64,000 nucleotides of DNA from Winogradskyella wandonensis (GCF_004346845.1 NZ_SMGI01000003.1:1-64000), one strand, 5' to 3'. Positions 54,326 to 63,943 are shown, numbered from the stretch's first letter. Numbers and translations: made by a program. Notes: generated by a model from the sequence alone, not told the origin.

Positions 54326-54883
54326 TTAATCGTGGTTATGACCTTCGTGACCTGGACGAGTGCTTGATTTCTTTGGCTGTGTCTGTAAGATACTAGACGT
54401 CCCCGTTGCAGTAGCTTGTGCAGGCGTTTTAGCATTAGGGTCTTTTTCTACAAAAGCCGTAATCTTTACCTGCTCATTTCCTTTTGCAGTATTCGTAGTC
54501 ATAGTAACAGCTTTTGTTACTTTATTTCCGTTACCTTTTCCATTAAACTTTACGGTAAACTCACCTGTCTCACCTGGTGCAACTTGCTTAGTGTAGTTAG
54601 AAGGCACAGTACATCCGCATGTGCTCTTTACATTACTAACAACTAACATAGAATTTCCTGTGTTGGTATATTTAAATGTAGTTTCTACAGGAGTTCCGTT
54701 TTCAATAGTACCAAAATCGTGAACTTCTTTGTCAAATTTAATTACTGGTAAATCACCAGCGTTAGCATCACGCTCTGCCGCTAATGCTACGTTTTCAGAA
54801 TTTACTTTGCTTGCCGCATCTTCTTTGCATGATGTAAAAGCTATCATACATAATGCGCTCAGTCCTAAAATTACTTTTTTCAT
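54326..54883 (-). CDS. DUF1573 lipoprotein
   Basis: Lipoprotein of 185 residues with lipobox AFTSC (C19). Residues about 45-150 are an Ig-like DUF1573 domain: IKFDKEVHDFGTIENGTPVETTFKYTNTGNSMLVVSNVKSTCGCTVP. The tail is Thr/Ser/His-rich (HEGHNHD) and may bind metal ions. A TACATTTG -7 element lies at the complement of 54927-54934. The function of the family is unknown. The nusB-DUF1573-yajC order is common in Flavobacteriia. Confidence 0.88.
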   Translation of the reverse strand: MKKVILGLSALCMIAFTSCKEDAASKVNSENVALAAERDANAGDLPVIKFDKEVHDFGTIENGTPVETTFKYTNTGNSMLVVSNVKSTCGCTVPSNYTKQVAPGETGEFTVKFNGKGNGNKVTKAVTMTTNTAKGNEQVKITAFVEKDPNAKTPAQATATGTSSILQTQPKKSSTRPGHEGHNHD

Positions 54884-55001
54884 TGCTGTATTTTTAAATT
54901 TATGTTGAACTTTTTATTTCGTTTGCCAAATGTAACAATATTTTCAAGGAATTAAAACTTTTAATACGTCCTTAACAGATATCTAAAACTGTAGATTTTA
55001 G

Positions 55002-55949
55002 TTATTCCATAAGCCCTCTTCCTATCTTGTTATGAATGTTCTTAGATTTATATTCTTTAACGATTTTATCTAAAATTCCGTTTATAAAGAGACTACTTTT
55101 AGGTGTAGAATATTCTTTTGCGATTTCCAGATACTCGTTGATAGTTACTTTTACAGGGATAGATGGAAATTTTTGAAACTCGCACAAAGCCATTTGTAAA
55201 AGTACACCATCTAGACTTGCTAATCTTTCAGCATCCCAATTTGTCGTTTTTTCTGATATTTCTTCTGAAAATTTTGAACTATTCAATAGCGTCTTATATA
55301 GCAATTCTTTTGCGAAAATTTTATCGTCTTCGTCTTTATAGAGTTCAGGAATTAAAAATGTTTCAGGTTTTGTGAGCTTAAGCTTTGAAAACTTTTTTAC
55401 TATGGCGGTATTAACAACAGGTAAATCGTCTATCCATGTAAGTTGTTTGTCTTCAAAATAGTCAAATAATTTTTCGTTAGGTGCAATGATTTCAGAATAT
55501 ATATCTATGATAAAATCTTTGTCTTCTTTTAGGTCTGATGGCCCTTTAGACATATACTCTTTGTACAACTCGCTATCGATTATGGCTTTGTAAATAACAT
55601 CTACATACTCAAAATCCAAGTCCCAAAAATTAAGTTTACGTTTATTAATTATCTCCTTGAGCATAGTATTACTGCTTATAAACTCTAGTACGGCATTATC
55701 TGCAAACTTTCGGTTTGGATTTTTATCCTCTTTAGTAGCAAGTAATTTTTTTTGAGATAATTCTAATTTAGAATTGGCTTTCTTTTGAATCTCAATCAGT
55801 AATGCCATGATGGCAAAATATAAGTCAGACATCTTATCGATGCTGTTAAAAAGGAAATTTTCGTCTTTTTTAAAATCATCACTTTCTGTGCCTTTAAAAG
55901 CAAATAGAGATTGCATAACTTTAATACGTATGTGACGTCGATTGAGCAT
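55002..55949 (-). CDS. nusB: transcription antitermination protein NusB, long form
   Basis: Antitermination factor for rRNA transcription, with NusE and boxA RNA. The protein is 315 residues; typical NusB is about 140-160. The NusB core is the C-terminal part (about 195-300: SKFSEEISEKTTNWDAERLASLDGVLLQMALCEFQKFPSIPVKVTINEYLEIAKEYSTPKSSLFINGILDKI). The first residues LNRRHIRIKVMQSLFAF are also NusB-like, so the extra material is an insertion between them, a known Bacteroidota feature. It is followed on the same strand by DUF1573 and yajC. Confidence 0.9.
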   Translation of the reverse strand: MLNRRHIRIKVMQSLFAFKGTESDDFKKDENFLFNSIDKMSDLYFAIMALLIEIQKKANSKLELSQKKLLATKEDKNPNRKFADNAVLEFISSNTMLKEIINKRKLNFWDLDFEYVDVIYKAIIDSELYKEYMSKGPSDLKEDKDFIIDIYSEIIAPNEKLFDYFEDKQLTWIDDLPVVNTAIVKKFSKLKLTKPETFLIPELYKDEDDKIFAKELLYKTLLNSSKFSEEISEKTTNWDAERLASLDGVLLQMALCEFQKFPSIPVKVTINEYLEIAKEYSTPKSSLFINGILDKIVKEYKSKNIHNKIGRGLME

Positions 55950-56039
55950 ATGTAAAGAACTTATTTATAACATTAAAAAAGGGTAAATCTAACAAAAGAT
56001 TTACCCTGCAAAAATAGTATTTCTAGCTAATTAATAAAA

Positions 56040-57143
56040 TTAATTCGCGTTTTCTCTTCTACGTGTTTCAATGCGGTCTTTAGCTATATTTAAAGCTGCA
56101 TTGTGCGTTGTTAATTTATTAACCTTAGCGTTTTCTAAAATTTCCAAAGTGGTGTTGTAAATATTTTCGGTTTTACGCATAATTTCAGCTCTATCGTAGT
56201 TCTCGAGCTCTGCGTACACGTTAATAATTCCACCCGCATTAATTAAGAAATCTGGTGCATACACAATGCCGCGCTCTTGTAACAGTTTTCCATGCTTAAG
56301 CTCGTCTGCTAACTGATTGTTTGCAGCTCCTGCAATAATATCTGCTTTTATTTTATGGATAGTTTCGTCATTTACTGTTGCTCCTAATGCACACGGTGCA
56401 TAAATATCCATATCTTCTGAGTAAATGTCGTTACCACCATAAATAGTTGCACCGTACTTAGATTTAACTTCTTCTAATCGCTCTTGGCTTATATCGGCAA
56501 TTGTAACTTTTGCACCTTCGTTAACTAAGTGCTCTACCAAAGCTTCACCTACGTTACCAATGCCTTGTACAAAGACATTTTTATCTTCAAGAATATCAGA
56601 GCCATATTTAAACTTTGCTGCTGCTTTCATCCCCATAAAAACGCCATAAGCCGTTATCGGCGATGGATTTCCTGCACCTCCTTTACTTTCAGAGATACCC
56701 GTTACAAATGGTGTAACTTCCCTTACAATATCCATATCTTCGGTTTCCATCCCAACATCTTCTGCCGTAATGTATTTTCCGCTTAAAGAATGTACAAACT
56801 CACCAAAACGTTTCATCAATTCTGGTGTTTTTTGAGTCTTGGCATCACCGATGATAACCGCTTTACCTCCACCTAAATTTAACCCTGTGATTGCTGACTT
56901 AAACGTCATTCCGCGAGACAGGCGCAAAACATCGTTTAGTGCGTCCCACTCACTTTTATATTGCCACATCCTTGTACCACCAAGTGCTGGTCCTAAAACC
57001 GTATTATGTATACCAATTATTGCTTTTAAACCAGTATCTTTGTCGTTGCAAAAAACGATTTGCTCATGATTATCGAAGGATAATTGTCCAAAAACCGGGT
57101 CTGCATTTACCAAGTTTTTTGCCTCTATAACGTCTGTTGTCAT
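56040..57143 (-). CDS. leucine dehydrogenase-like Glu/Leu/Phe/Val dehydrogenase
   Basis: NAD-dependent amino acid dehydrogenase, 367 residues. Shows the substrate-domain loop ALGGTRMWQYKSEWDALNDVLRLSRGMTFKSAITGLNLGGGKAVIIGD with the catalytic Lys, then GAGNPSPITAYGVF and the NAD fold VFVQGIGNVGEALVEHL. Length and motifs fit leucine dehydrogenase more closely than the 410-450-residue glutamate dehydrogenases. It converts branched-chain amino acids to 2-oxo acids. Its promoter is at the complement of 57190-57220, and it is divergent from the ABC transporter gene. Confidence 0.9.
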   Translation of the reverse strand: MTTDVIEAKNLVNADPVFGQLSFDNHEQIVFCNDKDTGLKAIIGIHNTVLGPALGGTRMWQYKSEWDALNDVLRLSRGMTFKSAITGLNLGGGKAVIIGDAKTQKTPELMKRFGEFVHSLSGKYITAEDVGMETEDMDIVREVTPFVTGISESKGGAGNPSPITAYGVFMGMKAAAKFKYGSDILEDKNVFVQGIGNVGEALVEHLVNEGAKVTIADISQERLEEVKSKYGATIYGGNDIYSEDMDIYAPCALGATVNDETIHKIKADIIAGAANNQLADELKHGKLLQERGIVYAPDFLINAGGIINVYAELENYDRAEIMRKTENIYNTTLEILENAKVNKLTTHNAALNIAKDRIETRRRENAN

Positions 57144-57189
57144 GCTTAAATTTATTAAATGCTGTTAGAGATTATTTAAAAACAGCGTG

Positions 57190-57220
57190 CAAAAATAAAT
57201 CTTTATTGAAGCATTAGCAA
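57190..57220 (-). promoter_or_regulatory. promoter of the leucine dehydrogenase gene
   Basis: On the minus strand TTG (complement of 57218-57220) and TATTTTTG (complement of 57190-57197), 20 nt apart, match the consensus. Confidence 0.6.
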
Positions 57221-57274
57221 AATATTAACTGAAAAATAGGATTATAACAATAGCTTTGTACTCTTTTACTTTCA

Positions 57275-59029
57275 ATGAAAGCCTTAAAACATCTAAATAA
57301 ATATTTCTATAAATACAGATATCGACTAATTGTTGGTATCTTAATTACTATTGTAGCTAAAATATTTGCGCTATTTACGCCTCGACTTATCGGTAAATCT
57401 ATAAATATTATCGAGGCTTATATTGAAGGTGACCTACCTCTTAGCCTAGCAAAATCCAGTTTATTAACTACTATTCTATTAATTCTTGGTGCAGCTATAG
57501 TTGCAGGGTTATTTACGTTTTTAATGCGTCAGACCATTATTAATGTTTCTAGATATATAGAATACGACCTAAAAAACGAAGTTTACAAACACTATCAAGT
57601 CCTTTCCTTGAGCTTTTATAAAGCCAATCGTACTGGTGATTTAATGAATCGAATTAGCGAAGACGTGGGCAAGGTAAGAATGTACGCTGGGCCAGCAATA
57701 ATGTATACCATAAATACAATAACACTTTTTACAGTTGCGCTGACGCAAATGATAAGTACGGCACCAGAATTAACATTATACACCATGTTACCGTTACCGG
57801 TACTATCTTTTGTTATATACAAGCTAAGTCGTCTTATTAATCTACGAAGTAAAATTGTTCAAGAGTCGTTATCAGGACTTTCGTCCTTTACCCAAGAGCA
57901 GTTTAGTGGTATTTCTGTAATTAAGTCTTACACTATTGAGTCTAGTGTAAATTCTGAATTTGAAACGCTTTCTTCAGAAAACAGACAGAAACAAATAGAT
58001 TTGGCAAAGGTACAAGCCTTATTTTTTCCTTTAATGATTTTATTAATTGGTGTTAGTAATTTATTGGTTATTTACATTGGCGGAAAACAGTATATCGATG
58101 GTCAGATTGAAAATATTGGAACAATCGCAGAATTTATTATCTATGTAAATATGCTTACTTGGCCGGTTGCAACAGTAGGTTGGGTTACTTCTATTGTACA
58201 ACAAGCAGAAGCTTCGCAAAAACGAATCAACGAGTTTCTAGACCAAGAACCAGAAATTAAAAATACTGTAGAAGAGGAGACTAAAATTAAGGGGAAAATA
58301 GAATTTCAAAATGTAACCTTTACCTATCCAGATACTAATATAACAGCGTTGAACGGCGTTAGCTTTAAGCTAGAAGCAGGAGAAAAACTAGCCATTTTAG
58401 GAATGACAGGTTCTGGTAAATCAACCATTTTAGATTTAATAGGTCGTTTATACGATACAGAGCAAGGCACTATAAAGATAGATGACAAACCTATTACCGA
58501 AGTCAACCTCTTTAACCTGAGAGAAAGTATAGGTTATGTTCCTCAAGACGCCTTTTTATTTTCAGACTCTATAAAGAACAATATTAAATTTGGCAAAGAA
58601 GATGCCACCGATGATGAGGTTATAGAAGCAGCGAAGAATGCTAAAGTGCATAAAAATATTATTGGATTTAAGAAAGGATACGACACTGTTCTTGGAGAAC
58701 GTGGTATTACCTTATCTGGTGGCCAAAAACAACGTGTTTCTATAGCCCGAGCGATTATAAAATCTCCAGAAATTTTACTATTAGACGATTGCTTATCTGC
58801 GGTTGATACTGAAACTGAAGAGAAAATATTAAAAAATCTAGAACGTATCTCTAGCGATAAAACAACAATTATCGTTAGTCATCGTATCTCGTCCGCAAAG
58901 AATGCCGATAAAATTATTGTACTGGATAATGGTAAAATAATTCAATCAGGAACTCACCAAACCCTTAAGAAAACAGAGGGTTACTACAAAGACTTATATC
59001 TTAAACAGCGTTCGGAAAAAGAAATGTAA
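57275..59029 (+). CDS. ABC exporter half-transporter, MdlA-like
   Basis: Fused membrane-plus-ATPase ABC exporter, 584 residues. Six helices occupy residues 15-310. The nucleotide-binding domain has Walker A GMTGSGKST at 376-384, Q-loop YVPQDAF, signature LSGGQKQR at 480-487, Walker B ILLLDD with D504 and D505, and H-loop SHRISS. The residue after the Walker B Asp is Asp rather than the catalytic Glu, as in MdlA or BmrC-type halves that pair with a canonical partner. No partner gene is in the window. A TAGCTTTG -7 element is at 57251-57258. Substrate unknown. Confidence 0.9.
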   Translation: MKALKHLNKYFYKYRYRLIVGILITIVAKIFALFTPRLIGKSINIIEAYIEGDLPLSLAKSSLLTTILLILGAAIVAGLFTFLMRQTIINVSRYIEYDLKNEVYKHYQVLSLSFYKANRTGDLMNRISEDVGKVRMYAGPAIMYTINTITLFTVALTQMISTAPELTLYTMLPLPVLSFVIYKLSRLINLRSKIVQESLSGLSSFTQEQFSGISVIKSYTIESSVNSEFETLSSENRQKQIDLAKVQALFFPLMILLIGVSNLLVIYIGGKQYIDGQIENIGTIAEFIIYVNMLTWPVATVGWVTSIVQQAEASQKRINEFLDQEPEIKNTVEEETKIKGKIEFQNVTFTYPDTNITALNGVSFKLEAGEKLAILGMTGSGKSTILDLIGRLYDTEQGTIKIDDKPITEVNLFNLRESIGYVPQDAFLFSDSIKNNIKFGKEDATDDEVIEAAKNAKVHKNIIGFKKGYDTVLGERGITLSGGQKQRVSIARAIIKSPEILLLDDCLSAVDTETEEKILKNLERISSDKTTIIVSHRISSAKNADKIIVLDNGKIIQSGTHQTLKKTEGYYKDLYLKQRSEKEM

Positions 59030-59095
59030 CTATTTGTTGGTTACTTTACTTTTTTTTTAGATTTTTGGATGGAATTATTAACTCAAATCCAAATT

Positions 59096-59485
59096 ATGAG
59101 CGATTACGAAATGATGGACAAAGAAGAGATATTCTCAAAGGTATTGCGTGCAGGACGAAGAACGTACTTCTTTGACGTTCGTGCTACGAAGGCAGGCGAT
59201 TACTACTTAACTATAACCGAAAGTAAAAAGTTTACTAACGATGATGGCTCTTTTCATTACAAGAAACACAAAATATACTTGTATAAAGAAGACTTTGTTG
59301 AGTTTAGAGAGATTTTAGGCGAAATGACTGATTACATCATAAACGAAAAAGGCGAAGAAGTGATTAGTGAACGTCATCAAAAAGATTTTAAAAGAGAGGA
59401 TGATGAATTTGTAGCACAAGAAGCAAAAACAACTGAAGATACCTCTACAGATAGTTTTACGGATATAAGTTTCGAAGACATCTAG
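59096..59485 (+). CDS. DUF3276 family PUR-like protein
   Basis: Small nucleic-acid-binding protein with a PUR-alpha-like fold, 129 residues from ATG 59096 (MSDYEMMDKEEIFSKVLRAGRRTYFFDVRATKAGDYYLTITESKK). An upstream ATG at 59069 adds nine residues without family support. The PUR domain covers about 10-85, and the acidic C-terminal tail is typical of Bacteroidota members. Relatives bind single-stranded DNA/RNA. A terminator follows at 59510. Confidence 0.88.
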   Translation: MSDYEMMDKEEIFSKVLRAGRRTYFFDVRATKAGDYYLTITESKKFTNDDGSFHYKKHKIYLYKEDFVEFREILGEMTDYIINEKGEEVISERHQKDFKREDDEFVAQEAKTTEDTSTDSFTDISFEDI

Positions 59486-59509
59486 AAAAATCTTGTTAAA
59501 TTATATTAA

Positions 59510-59537
59510 AAACCGTTACAACAGTAGCGGTTTTTTT
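59510..59537 (+). terminator. intrinsic terminator after the DUF3276 gene
   Basis: AAACCGTTAC pairs with GTAGCGGTTT (one wobble) around AACA, followed by T residues. Confidence 0.8.
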
Positions 59538-59578
59538 ATTTTTATGGAGATAACTAAACACTAACCAAATACTTAAAC

Positions 59579-62083
59579 ATGCGCCGCATTCTTTTATTAA
59601 GTCTTACAGTATTAACGTCTTTTATTTACGCCCAATCAACAGTTGAACTATCGTATTATTTACCTCAAGATGTAACGTACAATAGCAATATTCCAACACC
59701 AAAAAGCGTAATTGGTCACGAGGTTGGGGAATGGCATATAACCCATGATAAATTGGTACAATACATGTACAAATTAGCGGAATCATCCAACCGAATATCA
59801 ATAGAAAATAGAGGAAAAACGTTTGAAGATAGGCCACTTCTATTACTAACAATTTCTTCGCCTGAAAACTTGCAGAATATCAAGACCATCAAAGAAAACC
59901 ATGTCAATGCAACCAAGACAGACAATGTTAATACAGATAGACCCATTGTTGTTTATCAAGGCTTTTCTATACACGGGAACGAACCTAGCGGTTCTAATGC
60001 CGCGTTAGCAGTAGCCTATTATCTTGCAGCTGCACAAGGACCTAAGATAGATGCATTATTAAAAAATACAATAATACTTTTTGACCCATCTTTTAACCCA
60101 GATGGTTTGCAACGTTTTGCCTATTGGGCAAACACCAATCGAAGTCAAAACTTAAATCCAGACCCAAACGACAGAGAATATAGTGAGGTTTGGCCAGGTG
60201 GACGCACAAACCATTATTGGTTTGACATGAATAGAGATTGGTTACCTGTACAATTACCAGAGTCTAGAGCGCGTATTAAAACGTTTCACGATTGGATGCC
60301 AAACATTCTGACGGACCATCACGAAATGGGAACAAATTCTAGTTTTTTCTTTCAACCAGGAATTCCATCTCGCACACATCCTCTTACTCCACAAATGAAT
60401 CAGGATTTAACAAAACAAATAGCAACGTTTCATGCTAAAGCATTCGATAAAATTGGTTCTTTATATTATTCCGAAGAAAGCTTCGACGATTTCTATTATG
60501 GTAAAGGCTCAACATTTCCGGATATTAATGGAGGTATAGGTATTTTGTTTGAACAAGCAAGTTCTCGGGGTCATGTACAAGAGAGCGATAATGGACTATT
60601 AACTTTTCCGTTTACAATAAGAAATCAATTTACCGCAGCATTATCTACGCTTGAAGCTGCAAATGCCATGCGAGAAGATATCTTAAATTATCAAGCTAAC
60701 TTTTTTAAGAATGCACGAAATGAAGCTAAAAAACAAGGCAATAAAGCGATTGTTTTTGGTGACGAAAAAGATGCTGCAAGAACCTATCATATGGCTGAAA
60801 TTTTGAATCGTCATAAAATTAAATTCCACGAAATTGAAAATGACTTTGAAGTTGATGGCAAGCGTTTTAAAAAAGGATACAGCTTTATTGTTCCTAAAAA
60901 TCAAAACAACACACGTTTAATAAATGCTATGTTCGAGAAGCGTACAACGTTTCAAGATAGCTTGTTTTACGATATTTCCGCATGGTCTTTTCCTCTTGCA
61001 TTTAATCTAGATTATGCAGAGACCTCAACAGCCAAGGCTGGCCCAGAAGTAAAAGATTTAAAATTAAAAACAGGAGGCGTTTCTTCTAAAAGTGATTACG
61101 CCTATTTAATAGAATGGCACGAATATTATACGCCAAAATTTCTATACGCTCTATTAGATAAAGGCATTCGTGCTAGAGTGAGCCAGAAGCAATTTACAGC
61201 CAACGGAAAATCTTATGACTACGGAACATTAATGATACCTGCTCAAAATCAAAATAAATCTGCTTCAGAAATTTATAATATACTCAATGAATTAGCAAAA
61301 GAAAGTCATCTAATGGTTGATGCTGTTTCCACGGGATTGAATGAAGGTATCGACCTAGGAAGCAACAATTTTAGACCTTTAGAGCTGCCTAAAATCGCTT
61401 TATTGGTCGGTGATGGAATGACGTCTTACGATGCTGGTGAAATATGGCATTTGCTAGATACGCGCTATGATATTCCGGTAACAAAACTCGATACTAAAAA
61501 CTTTTCTAGAGCAGATATAAGTAGATACAATACAATAATTATGGTCAATGGTTCTGGCCTGGATGATGGTAATACTAAAAAATTACAATCTTGGATTCAG
61601 GCAGGTGGTACCCTAATTGCCTACAGACGTGCATTAAACTACCTAAATAGCAAAAAACTTTTAAAACTAGATTTTAAAAAACCTAAAATCGTAGCTAAAA
61701 CTATTTCTAGAGAACAGGCGAGCGATTTTAGAGGTGCACAAGTAATTGGCGGTGCCATTTTTGAAGCAGATATCGACCGCTCTCATCCAATTAATTTTGG
61801 ATATAAAAATGATAAGTTACCGTTATTTAGAAACACCACTCTATTTGTAAAACCAGATAGAAACAGTTACAACAATCCAATACAGTATACCAAAAATCCG
61901 TTATTAAGTGGTTATATCTCTAAACAGAATTTAGATAGTATTTCTAAAACTGTACCACTAAAAATAGGAAATTACGGCCGCGGAACTATTGTTGCATTTA
62001 CCGATAATACCAATTTTAGAGCGTTTTGGTATGGTACTAATCGTCTATTAATGAATGCGATTTTCTTTAGGGAAGACCTTTAG
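59579..62083 (+). CDS. exported M14-family zinc carboxypeptidase-like protein
   Basis: Secreted protein of 834 residues with signal peptide ending IYAQS. The N-terminal third is an M14 metallocarboxypeptidase domain: zinc ligands H132 and E135 in SIHGNEPSG, and the third ligand in ILTDHHEMG (H247 or H248). The next region (about 370-830) has no clear catalytic motif; the end (KIALLVGDGMTSYDAGEIWHLLDTRYDIPVTKLD) resembles a GATase/ThuA-like fold. Such long M14 proteins are common in Bacteroidota and probably degrade environmental peptides. Confidence 0.87.
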   Translation: MRRILLLSLTVLTSFIYAQSTVELSYYLPQDVTYNSNIPTPKSVIGHEVGEWHITHDKLVQYMYKLAESSNRISIENRGKTFEDRPLLLLTISSPENLQNIKTIKENHVNATKTDNVNTDRPIVVYQGFSIHGNEPSGSNAALAVAYYLAAAQGPKIDALLKNTIILFDPSFNPDGLQRFAYWANTNRSQNLNPDPNDREYSEVWPGGRTNHYWFDMNRDWLPVQLPESRARIKTFHDWMPNILTDHHEMGTNSSFFFQPGIPSRTHPLTPQMNQDLTKQIATFHAKAFDKIGSLYYSEESFDDFYYGKGSTFPDINGGIGILFEQASSRGHVQESDNGLLTFPFTIRNQFTAALSTLEAANAMREDILNYQANFFKNARNEAKKQGNKAIVFGDEKDAARTYHMAEILNRHKIKFHEIENDFEVDGKRFKKGYSFIVPKNQNNTRLINAMFEKRTTFQDSLFYDISAWSFPLAFNLDYAETSTAKAGPEVKDLKLKTGGVSSKSDYAYLIEWHEYYTPKFLYALLDKGIRARVSQKQFTANGKSYDYGTLMIPAQNQNKSASEIYNILNELAKESHLMVDAVSTGLNEGIDLGSNNFRPLELPKIALLVGDGMTSYDAGEIWHLLDTRYDIPVTKLDTKNFSRADISRYNTIIMVNGSGLDDGNTKKLQSWIQAGGTLIAYRRALNYLNSKKLLKLDFKKPKIVAKTISREQASDFRGAQVIGGAIFEADIDRSHPINFGYKNDKLPLFRNTTLFVKPDRNSYNNPIQYTKNPLLSGYISKQNLDSISKTVPLKIGNYGRGTIVAFTDNTNFRAFWYGTNRLLMNAIFFREDL

Positions 62084-62090
62084 CTTAGTA

Positions 62091-62153
62091 AGCAGTCTCA
62101 GTTTTTAGCTCTCAGTCTAGATGATAATTGTGACTACAAACCGAGACTGTTAA
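62091..62153. repeat. imperfect inverted repeat between M14 and csaA genes
   Basis: CAGTCTCAGTTTT near 62092 and AAACCGAGACTG near 62136 can pair over most of their length, with a CTCTCAGTCT-containing loop. It lies between convergent genes and could act as a terminator. Similar CAGTCTCAGTTT elements, in my memory, recur in Flavobacteriia intergenic regions. Confidence 0.35.
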
Positions 62154-62485
62154 CTCACTTGAGCTCCATTTTTTACTTTGGTTTCAGGTCTGAGTAAGTA
62201 AACATCATCTTTATTTACTGCACCCATAACAAGACACTCGCTCATAAACTTAGCGATTTGCTTTTTAGGAAAATTGACCACAGCAACAATCTGTCTATTC
62301 AATAAATCTTCTTTTGAATAGCGTGTTGTTATCTGTGCTGAAGATTTCATGATGCCCAATTCTCCAAAATCAATGATTAACTGATATGAAGGATTGTGCG
62401 CTTCGGGAAAATCATTTACTTCTAAAATCGTACCTACGCGTAAATCTACTTTGGTGAAGTCTTCGAATGTTATTATCTTATCCAT
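62150..62485 (-). CDS. csaA: CsaA-like tRNA-binding-domain protein
   Basis: Small protein of 111 residues made of one OB-fold tRNA-binding domain (FTKVDLRVGTILEVNDFPEAHNPSYQLIIDFGELGIMKSSAQIT, then NRQIVAVVNFPKKQIAKFMSECLVMGA). This is the whole CsaA protein, which has been described as a secretion-linked chaperone binding tRNA or nascent chains. Homologous domains sit at the end of MetRS and PheRS, but here it stands alone. It is convergent with the M14 gene. Confidence 0.9.
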   Translation of the reverse strand: MDKIITFEDFTKVDLRVGTILEVNDFPEAHNPSYQLIIDFGELGIMKSSAQITTRYSKEDLLNRQIVAVVNFPKKQIAKFMSECLVMGAVNKDDVYLLRPETKVKNGAQVS

Positions 62486-62507
62486 AAATTAAAACTACAA
62501 AAAAATT

Positions 62508-63065
62508 ATGGCACTAACGCCTTCTAATATGTTACCTCTAGGTACAAGAGCCCCTAATTTTAGATTAGTAGATACTATAGACAACAACTTTAAGTCGCTA
62601 GATGAATTAAAAGGAAGCAAAGGCACCTTAATTATGTTTATATGCAACCACTGCCCTTTTGTGATTCATGTTAACGAAGAACTTGTAAATCTAGCTAACG
62701 ATTACAAAGCCAAAGGCATTAATTGTATCGCTATTTCTAGTAACGATGTAGAGAATTATCCGCAAGATGGTCCGGACTTAATGAAAATTCATGCCAAAAA
62801 AAACAAGTATACGTTCCCTTATTTGTACGACGATACGCAAGAAATTGCTAAGGCTTACGATGCGGCTTGCACACCAGATTTCTTTCTATTTAATGATAAC
62901 ATGACACTTGTCTATACTGGTCAGTTAGACGACTCTAGACCTGGAAATAAAATTCCCGTTACAGGAAAAGATTTAAGAAATGCTATGAATGCACTGGTTA
63001 AAGGAGAAAGTATAGACCAAAACCAGAAACCTAGTATGGGTTGCAATATTAAATGGAGAAATTAG
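62508..63065 (+). CDS. thioredoxin-family (AhpC/TSA-like) redox protein
   Basis: Thioredoxin-fold protein of 185 residues without an export signal. The N-terminal APNFRLVDTIDNNF and the active site FICNHCPF with C46 and C49 (CNHC) fit the thioredoxin-family peroxiredoxin-like group, as does the SRPGNKIPVTGKDLRNAM segment followed by the conserved GCNIKW end. Whether it is a reductase or a peroxidase cannot be decided. It lies between csaA and a convergent TonB-family gene. Confidence 0.85.
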   Translation: MALTPSNMLPLGTRAPNFRLVDTIDNNFKSLDELKGSKGTLIMFICNHCPFVIHVNEELVNLANDYKAKGINCIAISSNDVENYPQDGPDLMKIHAKKNKYTFPYLYDDTQEIAKAYDAACTPDFFLFNDNMTLVYTGQLDDSRPGNKIPVTGKDLRNAMNALVKGESIDQNQKPSMGCNIKWRN

Positions 63066-63096
63066 TTACTTTCTTAATCCATTAAAAAAGCCTCGA

Positions 63097-63176
63097 TAAT
63101 CTTAAACGTTCTCCTTTTGGGAGTCAGGTCGTAACCTGTTTATGGAAGTAAAATACAACCTTTTAGTTTAAGATTA
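63097..63176 (+). ncRNA. candidate multi-stem structured RNA
   Basis: The stretch between two convergent genes has a perfect 11-bp outer stem, TAATCTTAAAC (63097-63107) with GTTTAAGATTA (63166-63176). Inside sit two hairpins: CTCC-TTTTG-GGAG (63111-63123) and CAGGT-CGTA-ACCTG (63125-63138). There is no T run directly after the stem, so a plain terminator is unlikely. The strand is unknown: the stem is equally foldable on the complement. No family is recognised. Confidence 0.4.
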
Positions 63177-63217
63177 CCAAGACTTTTGTAGTAACCAACC
63201 TTTAATTTATTTCTTAT

Positions 63218-63943
63218 CTAATTACCTCTTAGCTGAAAGTTAATAGGGATACTGTATGGGACACCTACATTTCTATCGCGCTGTTTACCTGGTATCATTT
63301 TAGGTAATATTTTAATGATACGCTCTGCTTCTGTTTCTAAGTGTCTATCCGGACCTCTACTTTTTACTTTAGTTATGTTTCCGTTTTTATCTATTAAGAA
63401 GAATACATATACTTTACCTGTTATTCCTAACTCTTCAGCAACCTCCGGGTATCTAAAGTTTTTCTGTAAATGCTCGGTAATTTTTCTTTGGAAACAAGCT
63501 CTAAGCTCGTCGTTATTACCTGAACATCCTGGGAATGTTGGAACTCTTTCTATTACTGCAAAAGGCACTTCGATGTCTTCTTCAACTTCCTCGACCTCTA
63601 CATCGTCTACAGCAACTACTTCTTGTATTACATCGTCTTGACCAATCTCTGTACTTTCTAAAACAGTTTCTTCAATTTCTGCAACATCTTCTACAACTTG
63701 GATAGCTTCTGTAACTACTGTTTTAGGTGGTGGTGGTGGCGGTGTAATTTCTATATTAGTAATAGGAATATCCTCTTCTAACTGCTCGCTAAGCATTAAA
63801 ATATCTGACTCTGATAACGTTTTATCATAGGTTTTGTACTCGAAACCAAAATACGTTAACAATAACATGATGTTTAGGCCTACAGCAAAGTATAAGCTGC
63901 TATTTCTTCCTACATCGGCACTGGGGTTCTTTTTTACTTCCAT
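63218..63943 (-). CDS. TonB-family energy-transducer protein
   Basis: Protein of 241 residues with one N-terminal membrane helix (SSLYFAVGLNIMLLLTYF), a Pro-rich stretch PPPPPP, a long acidic Glu/Val/Asp-rich periplasmic linker (about 80-125), and a C-terminal TonB domain (NFRYPEVAEELGITGKVYVFFLIDKNGNITKVKSRGPDRHLETEAERIIKILPKMIPGKQRDRNVGVPYSIPINF). It transmits proton-motive-force energy to outer-membrane receptors. The receptor at 45269 is a possible client only by function. Its upstream region runs to the window end. Confidence 0.9.
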   Translation of the reverse strand: MEVKKNPSADVGRNSSLYFAVGLNIMLLLTYFGFEYKTYDKTLSESDILMLSEQLEEDIPITNIEITPPPPPPKTVVTEAIQVVEDVAEIEETVLESTEIGQDDVIQEVVAVDDVEVEEVEEDIEVPFAVIERVPTFPGCSGNNDELRACFQRKITEHLQKNFRYPEVAEELGITGKVYVFFLIDKNGNITKVKSRGPDRHLETEAERIIKILPKMIPGKQRDRNVGVPYSIPINFQLRGN

